DNA from: Lewinellaceae bacterium
GTDB lineage: Bacteria; Bacteroidota; Bacteroidia; Chitinophagales; Saprospiraceae
NCBI GenBank assembly: GCA_020636325.1
Contig: JACJYC010000005.1
Location: forward strand, 310,001 to 374,000
Reading direction: 5' to 3'
Length of the DNA: 64,000 nucleotides
The translations under genes and the position numbers were made by a program. This document shows positions 8,164 to 16,162 of this stretch, in pieces (position 1 is the first letter of the stretch; each line of letters opens with the position of its first letter). A model generated the notes under the pieces. It saw only the letters and a program-made list of their open reading frames with translations, searched no databases and was not told the DNA's origin.

Positions 8164-8502
8164 TTATGCAATGCGCGTGCCGTTTTCCACCGGGCGTTCG
8201 GGTTGCAATAGGGTTACTTCGCCGTCGTCGCCGACTGCGCCGAGGACGAGGCATTCGCTCATGAAATCTGCGATCTGCTTCGGCGGGAAGTTAACCACTG
8301 CGATGACCTGTTTGCCGACCAACTCTTCGGGCCGGTACAGCTTTGTGATCTGGGCCGACGATTTCCGGGCGCCCAGTTCGCCGAAATCCAGGATGAGCTG
8401 GTAGGCGGGCTTGCGGGCTTTTTCAAAAACCACGGCCTCCAGGATCGTGCCCGCGCGCATGTCCACTTTCATGAATTCGGGCCAGGTCAGGTTGTTCTCC
8501 AT
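8164..8502 (-). CDS. csaA: CsaA-type tRNA-binding domain protein
   Basis: 112-residue stand-alone EMAP/tRNA-binding OB-fold protein, the CsaA family, described as a secretion-related chaperone able to bind tRNA. Landmarks: VDMRAGTILEAVVFEKARKPAYQL (about 16-39), FGELGARKSSAQIT (about 43-56), and VNFPPKQIADFMSECLVLG (about 75-93). The start MENNLTWPEF is preferred; an upstream in-frame ATG would add 12 residues absent from the family. The stop codon lies two bases from a composite repeat element. No secretion gene is adjacent. Confidence 0.9.
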   Translation of the reverse strand: MENNLTWPEFMKVDMRAGTILEAVVFEKARKPAYQLILDFGELGARKSSAQITKLYRPEELVGKQVIAVVNFPPKQIADFMSECLVLGAVGDDGEVTLLQPERPVENGTRIA

Positions 8503-8576
8503 GATCAATATCGGGCAAATTGGTTGATTTGCGCTCAAATATAATACGGGTTACGTAAATAGCAAATCCCGTGCGA

Positions 8577-9086
8577 TCAGCGTTCCAGCTCTATCCTGAG
8601 CGGAATCATCATCCTGACCGGAACCGCGACCCCGTTCCGCTCGCCGGGCGTCCAGTCCGGCATCAGGCGGGCGACGCGGAGGACCTCTTCGTCCAGTTTC
8701 GGAAAGGTCTTCCTGGCAATGCAAAAATCCGACAATTTGCCGTCGGGCTGAACGGTGAACTGAAAGACAGCCCTCCCTGAATAGCAGATATCACCGGAAG
8801 GATACCTGATGTTTTCAAACAAGAATTTCAATAATGCGGCGTCCCCTCCCGGAAATTCAGGCCTGCGGTCAACGATCAGAACCGGTAAGACCTCTTCAGG
8901 ATCAGCGGGGTGAACACGCCGAACGGGATTTTTTTCCTCGATTGCAGCGCCGGGTTTAAGGGTATCGCACCTTTCGCTGACAACCTGGTTATTCCGGTAT
9001 TTTTTGGCAACCCAGACCGCCGGCACCTGGGCTTCGGCCATTTGTACAAAGGCAAGGATGGACAGGGTGAGCAGTATCGTTCTCAT
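8577..9086 (-). CDS. Secreted TonB C-terminal domain protein
   Basis: 169-residue periplasmic protein. An N-terminal signal peptide MRTILLTLSILAFVQMAEAQ decides the start at 9086. The remainder is a TonB C-terminal-like domain (about 80-166): FPGGDAALLKFLFENIRYP, then FQFTVQPDGKLSDF and a closing PVRMMIPLRIELER strand. There is no transmembrane energiser-contacting helix beyond the signal peptide, so it is not a functional TonB but one of the many Bacteroidota single TonB-C proteins of unknown role. It lies 77 bp downstream of a lipoprotein gene on the same strand. Confidence 0.85.
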   Translation of the reverse strand: MRTILLTLSILAFVQMAEAQVPAVWVAKKYRNNQVVSERCDTLKPGAAIEEKNPVRRVHPADPEEVLPVLIVDRRPEFPGGDAALLKFLFENIRYPSGDICYSGRAVFQFTVQPDGKLSDFCIARKTFPKLDEEVLRVARLMPDWTPGERNGVAVPVRMMIPLRIELER

Positions 9087-9163
9087 ACCCTGAAGATGCA
9101 GAAAATGAACCTTCTGGCGCGTTTGGGTTTCCCGCAGCCCCTGCACCCTCCGGTGCGGGGTAC

Positions 9164-9817
9164 TCATTTCTCCAGCCAAAACTCTTCCCCGAGCCGGTTC
9201 ACCAGTTTCACAACGCCCGCCTGACGGACCCCGTACGCCTGCCAAAAATCGAACTTCGGGTTTTCGGATTCAATCATGAAGGTATCCCTGGAGGATTTCA
9301 CGAGGTCGGTATAGGTTGTGCCGTCCACCGTCAGTTCGTCGACCCATTCCTGGTTGTCGTTTTTGACCAGTTCGTGGGGCTGTACCAGGAAGGCGTGACT
9401 GGCAATCCCCTTGTTGATGCCGGTTTTGTAGAAAATATAGTAAACCACCACATCCTCTTCCGATTCGGGGAGGTTGGCGATCTCCAGCTGGTCGAAGGTG
9501 ATCTGCATGCCCAGGCTGTCTTCGATGCCCAGCAAGACGTAATTGTAATCGGCGTTCAGGTAGCAAGGCACATCATCTTCGTTTTTATACCCGATCCCTC
9601 CCTGGGTATTGACGCCCGATTTGGAGCTTTCCGTTTTGACGAACACCAATTCGCTGCCGTCGGCCGGGTTAATATACCGGATCGTATCCAGGTTATCGAA
9701 ATCGGCCCATTTGGCCACGTCAAATTCGAAGGCCGGGCATTGCCTGCTGGCGGTCGGGTCGCAGCTGAAGAACGCAAAAACCGCAACAACGGCCGTCATC
9801 CATAGTATGCTTTTCAT
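9164..9817 (-). CDS. Hypothetical lipoprotein
   Basis: 217-residue protein of unrecognised family. The first 19 residues form a lipoprotein signal ending AFFSC (Cys19), so it is expected to be anchored in an envelope membrane. The mature part is acidic and beta-rich, with alternating hydrophobic strands (YNYVLLGIEDSLGMQITFDQLEIANLP) and no motif I recognise. It is probably cotranscribed with the downstream TonB-C protein (77-bp gap), hinting at a shared envelope role, which is inference only. Confidence 0.75.
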   Translation of the reverse strand: MKSILWMTAVVAVFAFFSCDPTASRQCPAFEFDVAKWADFDNLDTIRYINPADGSELVFVKTESSKSGVNTQGGIGYKNEDDVPCYLNADYNYVLLGIEDSLGMQITFDQLEIANLPESEEDVVVYYIFYKTGINKGIASHAFLVQPHELVKNDNQEWVDELTVDGTTYTDLVKSSRDTFMIESENPKFDFWQAYGVRQAGVVKLVNRLGEEFWLEK

Positions 9818-9869
9818 ATGATCGGTTTTCCTTCCATCTAAGAACGCATCGTCGTCCCGTTTCGCGTCT

Positions 9870-10784
9870 TCAGAAAATGGAGAGCTCGGTTTTCGTGGTG
9901 AGCAATTCCAGCGCTTTCATGCCCTTGAAGGAGTTGCCCTTTTTGTTCAGGCCCGGGCTCCAGACGGCAACCGCGTACTTGCCGGGATGCACCGCCGCAA
10001 TGCCGCCGCCGACCCCGCTTTTGCCCGGCAGCCCCACCTTGAAAGCGAATTCGCCGGCTTCGTCGTAGAACCCGCAGGTCTGCATGATGGCATTGATGCG
10101 TTTGGCCTTGCTCTTGGATATGATTTCCTCTTCCCGTCCCGGAATTTTGCCGTGATTGGCGTACAAAAGGAACGCTTTAGAAAGTTCAGCGCAAGTCATC
10201 TCGATCGAACACAGGTGAAAGTAAAAATCCAGGATGCCTTCAATATCGTTGCGGATGTTGCCGAAGGAGCGCATCAGGTTTACCAGGGCGGCATTCCGGA
10301 AACCGGATTGTTTTTCGGATAAAGCCACTGTTTCATTGTATCCGACATCAGGCAGGCCGGAAACCAGCCGGATAAAATCCAGCAGCTCCCGCCTGGGATC
10401 ATTGAGGCGGCCGTACAAAATATCCGCGATGACCAGGGCGCCCGAATTGATCAGCGGATTGCGGGGTATGCCCTGTTCAAATTCGAGTTGCATCAGGGAG
10501 TTGAACCGGGTACCCGACGGCTCCACCCCTACCCTTTTCCAGATCGACTCGCCTTCCAGCTCGTAAGCCAGCGTAAGGGAAAAGACCTTGGCGATGCTCT
10601 GGACGGAAAAAGCTTCCCGGTCGTCGCCGATGCCGCAGTGATCGCCGTCGACATGCCAGAGGTGCATCCCGAATTTTCCGGCATCCACCTTGGCCAGTTC
10701 AGGGATATAGGACGCCACCTTTCCTTCATCCGGAATGCGGGCCACCTCGGAGTCGATCTCGCTGAGAATAGATTGAAAATTCAT
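9870..10784 (-). CDS. glsA: Glutaminase
   Basis: Hydrolyses glutamine to glutamate and ammonia. A serine-dependent beta-lactamase-like family: the catalytic SxxK is S63-I-A-K66 within FSVQSIAKVF, followed by NPLINSGALV (substrate Asn), a downstream tyrosine in the ELSKAFLLYANHGK region, and the C-terminal GKSGVGGGIAAV loop (about 255-266). Length 304 aa is exactly that of bacterial GlsA. MNFQSILSEI is taken as the start; an upstream ATG adds 20 residues not typical of the family. Single-gene unit. Confidence 0.95.
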   Translation of the reverse strand: MNFQSILSEIDSEVARIPDEGKVASYIPELAKVDAGKFGMHLWHVDGDHCGIGDDREAFSVQSIAKVFSLTLAYELEGESIWKRVGVEPSGTRFNSLMQLEFEQGIPRNPLINSGALVIADILYGRLNDPRRELLDFIRLVSGLPDVGYNETVALSEKQSGFRNAALVNLMRSFGNIRNDIEGILDFYFHLCSIEMTCAELSKAFLLYANHGKIPGREEEIISKSKAKRINAIMQTCGFYDEAGEFAFKVGLPGKSGVGGGIAAVHPGKYAVAVWSPGLNKKGNSFKGMKALELLTTKTELSIF

Positions 10785-10893
10785 TTTCAGGATTTTCTGC
10801 AATAAATCTGGCCCTGAGGCCTCCCCCAACCAGGCAGCGGCCAAAATAGGGGTTTTATGGTTTGGAATACCCGTAATCTGATGAAAAAATCCT

Positions 10894-10901
10894 TACCTTT
10901 G
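10894..10901 (+). promoter_or_regulatory. -7 box upstream of ferredoxin gene
   Basis: TACCTTTG matches TAnnTTTG exactly and lies 54 bp before the ferredoxin start. No well-spaced -33 TTG was found. Confidence 0.5.
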
Positions 10902-10955
10902 CGGCCTCAACCAACGCCGCCTCCCAGGCGTTAAATGGGTAAAAAATTGATTTTT

Positions 10956-11303
10956 ATGGCCATAATGATAACGGACGATTGTATCAACTGCGGAGCCTGC
11001 GAGCCGGAATGCCCCAACAATGCCATCTACGAAGGCGGCATCGAATGGGCCATCAGCGACGGCAATACGGTCCAGGGGAGGTACAAGCTCGAAGATGGAA
11101 GAGAGGTGAACGTGGATGCCAAACAATCGCCTGTTTCGGAAGACTTGTATTATATCGTACCTGATAAATGTACGGAATGCGTAGGCTTTCATGAGGAGCC
11201 GCAATGCGCCGCCGTCTGCCCGGTCGATTGCTGCGTCCCGGATCCCGAAAGAGTGGAAACCGAAGAACAGCTGCTGGCCAGAAAAGGGCGTTTGCACCTT
11301 TGA
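10956..11303 (+). CDS. 2[4Fe-4S] ferredoxin
   Basis: 115-residue bacterial-type dicluster ferredoxin for low-potential electron transfer. The first cluster motif is CINCGACEPECP (CX2CX2CX3CP); the second is CTECVGFHEEPQCAAVCP with a longer CX2CX8CX3CP spacing, as in the YfhL/Alvin-type ferredoxins. An insert of about 40 residues separates the clusters. MAIMITDDC is used as start because it is the family's N-terminus; an in-frame ATG seven codons upstream is possible. Partner enzymes are not adjacent. Confidence 0.93.
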   Translation: MAIMITDDCINCGACEPECPNNAIYEGGIEWAISDGNTVQGRYKLEDGREVNVDAKQSPVSEDLYYIVPDKCTECVGFHEEPQCAAVCPVDCCVPDPERVETEEQLLARKGRLHL

Positions 11304-11412
11304 CGGTGTTATTGGTTTATGGGTTTATGGGTTTATGGTTCCCAGGTTCATGGTTGACCGGCAACTGAATGAATCGGCCGATCAACCATAAGCCACTCAA
11401 CGGTGCAACCAC

Positions 11413-12816
11413 CTATTTCGTCTGCTCCAATATCCAACCCGTCATATAATTCAATGCTTCGGGAGCAATCGTTTCTTCAATTTCGGCGTATTCGCTGGGC
11501 TTGCCGGTGTCCGTATGCTGGAACAAGTGGTTCAACCCGGGAATTTCCTTGACCACAAAGCGGGTATTGCCGCCTTTTTTCAGGGCGCTGCTGATGGCCG
11601 GCAGGTTCTGATTGGGATCCACCTGAAGGTCTTTACCGCCGTTGATCGCCATTACCGGGCATTTCACCTTTTCCAGCGAGGTAGCCGGATCATAAAACAG
11701 GAAATACCGGAACCACGGGCTGGTGATGGAATTCACCTGGCTGGTGGCCACCTGATCCAGGTTGCCGAGTTTCTCTTTATCGGCGGCCGGCAATTTTTCC
11801 ATTTCCTTCATCATCGTATTTTTCAACTTGAGCCTGGTCGCTTCGATATTCTTGGTCTTTTTCAATTCCTTGAAGGCTGTTTTCAGGAAATTGTCATCGG
11901 CCTTGATCTCCTGCTCGCTTTTTCCTTCCGCCTTGCTGATCAGGCGGCTTTGGAGCCGGATCACCTTGTCGCCGGATACGCCGGGGCCTGCCATCAGGAC
12001 GATAAACGCCACATCGGCCGATTTGGCGGCGACCATCGGGGCGATGAGGCCGCCCTCGCTGTGGCCGGCCAGCCCGATCTTCCTGGCATTGATCTCCTTT
12101 CTGGTTTTGAGGTATTCCACACCGGCCTGCACATCGGTAGCAAAATCGGCGGAGGTCGCCGTGGCAAAATCTCCGGTTGATTGGCCTACGCCGCGGTCGT
12201 CAAACCGGAGTACGGCAATCCCGTTGCGGGTGAAATGGTCGGCGATGACCAGGAAGGGCTTGTGCCCCAGCAATTCTTCATCCCGGTTTTGCGGGCCGGA
12301 TCCGCTGATGAGGATGACCGCCGGGAAAGGCCCGTCGCCTTTCGGAAGGGTGAGGGTGCCGGCAAGCGTAACGCCCTGTGCAGCGGGGTTGTCGTAGGTT
12401 ACGTCTTCCTGTGCATACGGGAAGGGAGCAACCGGGTTCTGAGGCCGCTTGAGCTCCTGCTTCTCCTGTTCTTCCCGGGTGAGTTTCAGCGGAAATGTAG
12501 CGCCCCCCTGGCTGAAGGTGCCGTCGACAACCTGAGCGGCCGCATCATATTTCCCTTTGTACTGGGCAGCCAGGTTGGGCAGTTTGATTTCCAGGTTGTT
12601 TTCAGCAAACGTGGTTTCTCCGGCCGGGATCCCAAAGGCTTTCTGGTCCGGGGAATCCAGCGTGGCCGTGTAAGTGCCGCCGGTTTCCGAAATATGGAAA
12701 ACAATGCGCAATTGGGTACCCTGTATGTTCAGGATGCCGTTCCAATCACCCAGAACGGATTGGGAATACCCCAGGCTTCCCAGCATTAAAAAAAGGACAA
12801 GAATTCGAATACGCAT
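11413..12816 (-). CDS. Secreted alpha/beta hydrolase with N-terminal beta domain
   Basis: 467-residue exported hydrolase. Signal peptide MRIRILVLFLMLGSLGYSQ; then a small beta-sandwich domain (about 20-115) seen in many Bacteroidota peptidase-like hydrolases; then a dienelactone-hydrolase/acylaminoacyl-peptidase-like fold. The nucleophile elbow is GHSEGG near residue 250, the oxyanion strand is FPAVILISGSGPQNRDE, and a distal DLQVD aspartate and LNHLFQH histidine complete a plausible triad. Substrate (peptide or ester) is not clear. Its promoter and a nearby inverted repeat are visible upstream. Confidence 0.87.
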   Translation of the reverse strand: MRIRILVLFLMLGSLGYSQSVLGDWNGILNIQGTQLRIVFHISETGGTYTATLDSPDQKAFGIPAGETTFAENNLEIKLPNLAAQYKGKYDAAAQVVDGTFSQGGATFPLKLTREEQEKQELKRPQNPVAPFPYAQEDVTYDNPAAQGVTLAGTLTLPKGDGPFPAVILISGSGPQNRDEELLGHKPFLVIADHFTRNGIAVLRFDDRGVGQSTGDFATATSADFATDVQAGVEYLKTRKEINARKIGLAGHSEGGLIAPMVAAKSADVAFIVLMAGPGVSGDKVIRLQSRLISKAEGKSEQEIKADDNFLKTAFKELKKTKNIEATRLKLKNTMMKEMEKLPAADKEKLGNLDQVATSQVNSITSPWFRYFLFYDPATSLEKVKCPVMAINGGKDLQVDPNQNLPAISSALKKGGNTRFVVKEIPGLNHLFQHTDTGKPSEYAEIEETIAPEALNYMTGWILEQTK

Positions 12817-12891
12817 GGCTAATCTTTTAATCCCTCGAAGGGGAGTTCAGGTAATATTGAACTTATCCGGAGTTGGCCGGACAAGCTCCGA

Positions 12892-12922
12892 CAAATTTAA
12901 TGCGGGAAGCAGGGATAGTCAA
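12892..12922 (-). promoter_or_regulatory. Promoter of the alpha/beta hydrolase gene
   Basis: On the minus strand TTG (12922-12920) and TAAATTTG (12899-12892) are spaced by 20 bp, a full match to the Bacteroidota -33/-7 consensus, with a leader of about 70 nt to the start codon. Confidence 0.72.
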
Positions 12923-12935
12923 GGAAACCGGCAAG

Positions 12936-12957
12936 TATTTAGACAAACGTCTAAATA
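12936..12957. promoter_or_regulatory. Operator-like inverted repeat TATTTAGAC-N4-GTCTAAATA
   Basis: A perfect 9-bp inverted repeat with a 4-bp spacer lies 13 bp upstream of the -33 element of the hydrolase promoter. The shape and TAGAC-N4-GTCTA core suit a dimeric TetR-like or related regulator; no such regulator gene is next to it. Confidence 0.6.
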
Positions 12958-13001
12958 TTCCGCATTTCCGGACTTTAACGGAAGATCAATGCTGATGCGT
13001 T

Positions 13002-13229
13002 TCAGGTATGGAAAGAGGTGATCTTGACAGGCGTGCCCCACATGAACAGGGAGAATTCTTCTTTGACCTCTTCGGCTTCGAGGTGTACTTCTTTGCCTTC
13101 TATCTTCAATTGTTCGGGCATATTCACGGGGCGCCATTGGTTTCCCTGGGGGCTTTCGATTCCCCAGAATCCGGTTTCAAGGGGCATATAAACTACCTTA
13201 CCTTCGATTTTTATCCTTTTTTTGCTCAT
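13002..13229 (-). CDS. Small hypothetical protein
   Basis: 75-residue acidic/basic mixed protein with no recognised family. It has alternating short strands (KKRIKIEGKVVYMPLETGFWGIES) and a Glu-rich middle, with no signal peptide or membrane segment. Its ATG overlaps the stop of the upstream S24-like regulator gene by 4 bp (13226-13229), so the two are translationally coupled and probably act together; that partnership is inference. Codon use looks like its neighbours. Confidence 0.72.
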   Translation of the reverse strand: MSKKRIKIEGKVVYMPLETGFWGIESPQGNQWRPVNMPEQLKIEGKEVHLEAEEVKEEFSLFMWGTPVKITSFHT

Positions 13230-14065
13230 TTCCGGTCGTTGTTTTGGAAATTATCCAGGGAATCGGTCAGCTTTTGGATCAGGTGACTTTGCCGTTCAAG
13301 CCCGCTTTTGATCTCCAGCAAATCGAGCGGCAATTTCCTGGAAGGGCTGTCGGGGGAAGGCATGAAGGCGCTGATTTTGGACCTGACATACCAGACCTCC
13401 CGGACATCGCTTATGGAAACGCGGAAGGGTTGATAAAAGTTGTTGTCGGAAAGCAGTTCGAGCACTTTGTGATCCCGGAGCCGGTTGAGCACGCGCCGCA
13501 CCATCACATCGGCTTTCGTGACCACGACATAGACGTGATTATCCTTGAGGGCGGAATCCCAGAGGGCCGGTTCCAGGTAGCTGCACACCACTTTGTCGCC
13601 TTCCTGGAGGGTGGGTTCCATGGCGTCGCCGGATACATCGAATGAGCGGTGGGTGCCGACCTTGTATTTGTATTCGGGAAGCGAATACGTGGGCAGGTCT
13701 TTGATGAAGTTGGGATTGGTCCACTCTACGGCGTAGCCGGTCTGGGCGGGGATGGGCACATGGACGATGCGTTCGTCGTTCTGGGCGTTGGTTACGATGG
13801 TGAGCACCCGGAGGTTTTTCTGGTCCTCATCGGTCATGAACATGGGCCCTTCGCCGGTAAAAAGGTAGGCGGGATTGATCTTGTAGAACTCGACCGCTTT
13901 GCGGATCAGCTCAATGGTGACATCCCGCCTGCCTTTGATGATCTCACTCAAACTTTGCGGCAGATAATCCAGGGAAACTGCGAATGCGCGGCTGGAGCGA
14001 ACCCGGTTTTCTTCCCTCAATTTATCGTGACATTTGATAAATCGCTGGGTGACAACGCTGTTCAT
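13226..14065 (-). CDS. HTH regulator with LexA/S24-like domain lacking catalytic residues
   Basis: 279-residue DNA-binding regulator. Residues about 1-70 form an XRE-type helix-turn-helix (DYLPQSLSEIIKGRRDVTIELIRKAV), then an S24 peptidase-like domain with VSGDAMEPTLQEGDKVV (about 144-160). In LexA/CI-type proteins the motif is GDSM with a nucleophilic Ser; here it is Ala. The expected general-base Lys is also replaced (VMVRRVLNRL). It therefore should not self-cleave. A coiled segment closes the protein. It is coupled to the 75-aa gene downstream and has its own promoter. Confidence 0.85.
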   Translation of the reverse strand: MNSVVTQRFIKCHDKLREENRVRSSRAFAVSLDYLPQSLSEIIKGRRDVTIELIRKAVEFYKINPAYLFTGEGPMFMTDEDQKNLRVLTIVTNAQNDERIVHVPIPAQTGYAVEWTNPNFIKDLPTYSLPEYKYKVGTHRSFDVSGDAMEPTLQEGDKVVCSYLEPALWDSALKDNHVYVVVTKADVMVRRVLNRLRDHKVLELLSDNNFYQPFRVSISDVREVWYVRSKISAFMPSPDSPSRKLPLDLLEIKSGLERQSHLIQKLTDSLDNFQNNDRK

Positions 14066-14134
14066 CGAAAAGGTTAGTTAATAAGGTGGAAAAATAATCT
14101 AGCTCCGCAAAAGCAGTTCTCTGTCGCTATTCAG

Positions 14135-14166
14135 CAAATGTATAAAAAATGCAGTTTCGATATCAA
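14135..14166 (-). promoter_or_regulatory. Promoter of the S24-like regulator gene
   Basis: Minus strand: TTG at 14166-14164, 21 bp, then TACATTTG at 14142-14135, matching the Bacteroidota consensus; the start codon is 70 bp downstream. Confidence 0.68.
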
Positions 14167-14209
14167 CAAATTGCCTAAATTTTATTCAAAAAAGTGATAA
14201 GCTGCAAAA

Positions 14210-14971
14210 TCACGCCGGAAAGCTGCCGATAATGGCCATAAACTCCTTAGCGTCAAGGGAAGCGCCGCCGATCAGCCCGCCGTCCACATCGGGTTGGCTG
14301 AACAATTCGGGCGCGTTGCTCGCCTTGCAGCTGCCGCCGTAGAGGATGGAGGTTTGCTGCGCCAGGTCCCGGCCGTATTTTTTAGCGATGGCGTCCCGTA
14401 TTTCCTTGTGCATATCCTGCGCCTGTTCGGGGCTGGCGGTCCTGCCGGTGCCGATCGCCCAAACGGGTTCGTAAGCGATGACCACTTTGGCAAAATCTTC
14501 CGGCGACAGGTCAAAAACGGAGGCCTCCAGCTGTTCGACCACCAGTGCTACATGGGTGCCGGCTTCGCGGATCTCCAGGGGTTCGCCGCAGCAGAAAATG
14601 GGTTTGAGGCCGGCTGCGAGGGCTGCTTTCACCTTTTTGGCCAGCAAGGGGCCGTCCTCTCCGAAATACTGCCGGCGTTCGGAATGGCCCAGAATGACGT
14701 ATTCGGCGCCGGTAGACCGGACCATCGGCGCGGATATTTCGCCTGTATAGGCGCCTGAGGTTTCCTGGTGGCAGTTTTGAGCGGCGACGTGCAGATTGGA
14801 GACGCCTTCGGCAATAGCGGCCACCCCTCTGAGGTGGATAAAGGGCGGCGCCAATACGACGACGGTCTCTGAGGGTTGCAGGTTTTCGGCAATGGCTTTG
14901 GCCAGGTCGCGCCCTTCCTCATAGCTTTTATTCATCTTCCAGTTTCCGGCTACAATGCGTGTTCTGTTCAT
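14210..14971 (-). CDS. tpiA: Triosephosphate isomerase
   Basis: Interconverts glyceraldehyde-3-phosphate and dihydroxyacetone phosphate in glycolysis/gluconeogenesis. Catalytic residues are all present: Lys12 in GNWKMN, His96 in ILGHSERR, Glu168 in AYEPVWAIGTG, and the phosphate-binding LYGGSCKASNA and GGLIGGASL loops. The length of 253 aa is standard. MNRTRIVAGNWKMN is the proper start and overlaps the stop of the upstream lipoprotein gene by 4 bp, implying one transcript. Confidence 0.97.
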   Translation of the reverse strand: MNRTRIVAGNWKMNKSYEEGRDLAKAIAENLQPSETVVVLAPPFIHLRGVAAIAEGVSNLHVAAQNCHQETSGAYTGEISAPMVRSTGAEYVILGHSERRQYFGEDGPLLAKKVKAALAAGLKPIFCCGEPLEIREAGTHVALVVEQLEASVFDLSPEDFAKVVIAYEPVWAIGTGRTASPEQAQDMHKEIRDAIAKKYGRDLAQQTSILYGGSCKASNAPELFSQPDVDGGLIGGASLDAKEFMAIIGSFPA

Positions 14972-15555
14972 TTTTCTTGGTTTTGACCCGCCAAAAATAG
15001 TTTTCTGCCGGCAAAATACAATAGGATCGAAGCCACTATCATCATACCCAGGTTCCAATACCAGGCGATCGGCTCCTTGTTGACCTCTACATAAACGGCC
15101 TCCTCAGGGTTGAGGTACTGTACGGCCGGCAATTCGGCGGCTTTGTTCTGGCGTTTGAGCGGTTTGCGCACCAGCCCTTTGATGTCGAGCGGCCCTTTCG
15201 GCGCCTGGTAGCCCGATTTGAGGGGGTCCTCCCCTACCGGTCTTTTTTCCCAGGCGATCACAGCGGGTTTTACCTGCCGGCCGGCTTTCAGTTCTTCCAG
15301 TTCGCCGGGCGAAACAATTGGATAAAGGATGACGGCGCGGTCTTTTTCATTTTTAAGCGGGCCGACAGCAAAGTCGCCGGTTGCGACGCCGCCGGTGACC
15401 GCTACAAAGTCAGCGGCGCCGACGCCTCTGGCCTTCACTTCATCGATGGTGTCGGTATGCAAACGGTGGGTTCCCAGGTACCTGGAAAAAATGCTGTTGC
15501 AACCGTTGATGAACACCACGGTGGCAATGAGTATGATCGACAATCTGATCCACAT
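14968..15555 (-). CDS. Hypothetical membrane-anchored protein
   Basis: 195-residue envelope protein of unrecognised family. The N-terminus is hydrophobic and ends in a possible lipobox (FINGC, Cys19); a second hydrophobic helix lies near the C-terminus (WYWNLGMMIVASILLYFAGRKLFL, about 163-187). The middle contains a GVGAADFVAVTGGVATGDFAVGP stretch that could be a small beta domain. It reads directly into tpiA (ATGA overlap) and follows the Met-sulfoxide reductase gene by 42 bp, but no functional link is evident. Confidence 0.75.
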   Translation of the reverse strand: MWIRLSIILIATVVFINGCNSIFSRYLGTHRLHTDTIDEVKARGVGAADFVAVTGGVATGDFAVGPLKNEKDRAVILYPIVSPGELEELKAGRQVKPAVIAWEKRPVGEDPLKSGYQAPKGPLDIKGLVRKPLKRQNKAAELPAVQYLNPEEAVYVEVNKEPIAWYWNLGMMIVASILLYFAGRKLFLAGQNQEK

Positions 15556-15597
15556 AAATGCGAAAATTGGTGTTGTAATGGCCGCAGACCGGGCAAT

Positions 15598-16152
15598 TTA
15601 CCGGGCAAAATCGTAACCGTAGGTAAGTTCCGATTCCCGGAAATGGCCGGTCAGCAGTTTTTCGAGGTAAAGTTGATCAATTTTATCGAAAGAATCCTTT
15701 TCCGTGCTGTCCACATCGAATACAGCAATCAACCGGCCGCTCGGGTCAAAGACGGGTACGACGATCTCCGACCGGGAATTGGGATCGCAGGCGATATGTT
15801 CGGCGCCTTGCTCCAGCGCATGGGTGTCGGGTACGATCTGAGCGACCTCTTCCCGGGCAGCTTTGCCGCATACGCCCCGGTCGAAGCGGATATCCAGGCA
15901 GCCCAGCGTACCCTGATACGGCCCGACAATGAGCTTTCCGCCGTGGACGATATAGAACCCGGCCCAGTAATAGTACGGCAGGTGGGTTTTGAGCAGGCAA
16001 TTGATGGTCGCCATTTTCAGGATCATCTGGGTTTCTCCCGCCAGGTTGGCATCAATGGCGCTGAGGGCGTCTTCGTAGGCGAGGCGTTTTTCCGCCGCGG
16101 TCAGGTTGCGCGACGGTTTGATGAAGTAGGGCATTTCTGCTGAGGCGGACAT
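15598..16152 (-). CDS. msrC: Free methionine-(R)-sulfoxide reductase (GAF domain)
   Basis: Reduces free methionine-R-sulfoxide with thioredoxin as electron donor. The protein is one GAF domain of 184 residues, and the three redox cysteines known for the family are all in place: Cys85 (GPYQGTLGC), Cys95 (DRGVCG) and Cys122 (EHIACD), followed by NSRSEIVVPV and VFDVDS. The gene starts only 10 bp after the antitoxin gene on the same strand, so it may be read through from the toxin-antitoxin promoter or the TA pair may have inserted upstream of it. Confidence 0.93.
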   Translation of the reverse strand: MSASAEMPYFIKPSRNLTAAEKRLAYEDALSAIDANLAGETQMILKMATINCLLKTHLPYYYWAGFYIVHGGKLIVGPYQGTLGCLDIRFDRGVCGKAAREEVAQIVPDTHALEQGAEHIACDPNSRSEIVVPVFDPSGRLIAVFDVDSTEKDSFDKIDQLYLEKLLTGHFRESELTYGYDFAR

Positions 16153-16162
16153 AAAGGTGTTT

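Noticed and set aside
13744..14077. Long ORFs antisense to known genes (for example opposite the S24-like regulator, parE and FadJ)
   Set aside because: GC-rich codon use keeps antisense frames open; the sense frames carry full family motifs and the antisense proteins none.
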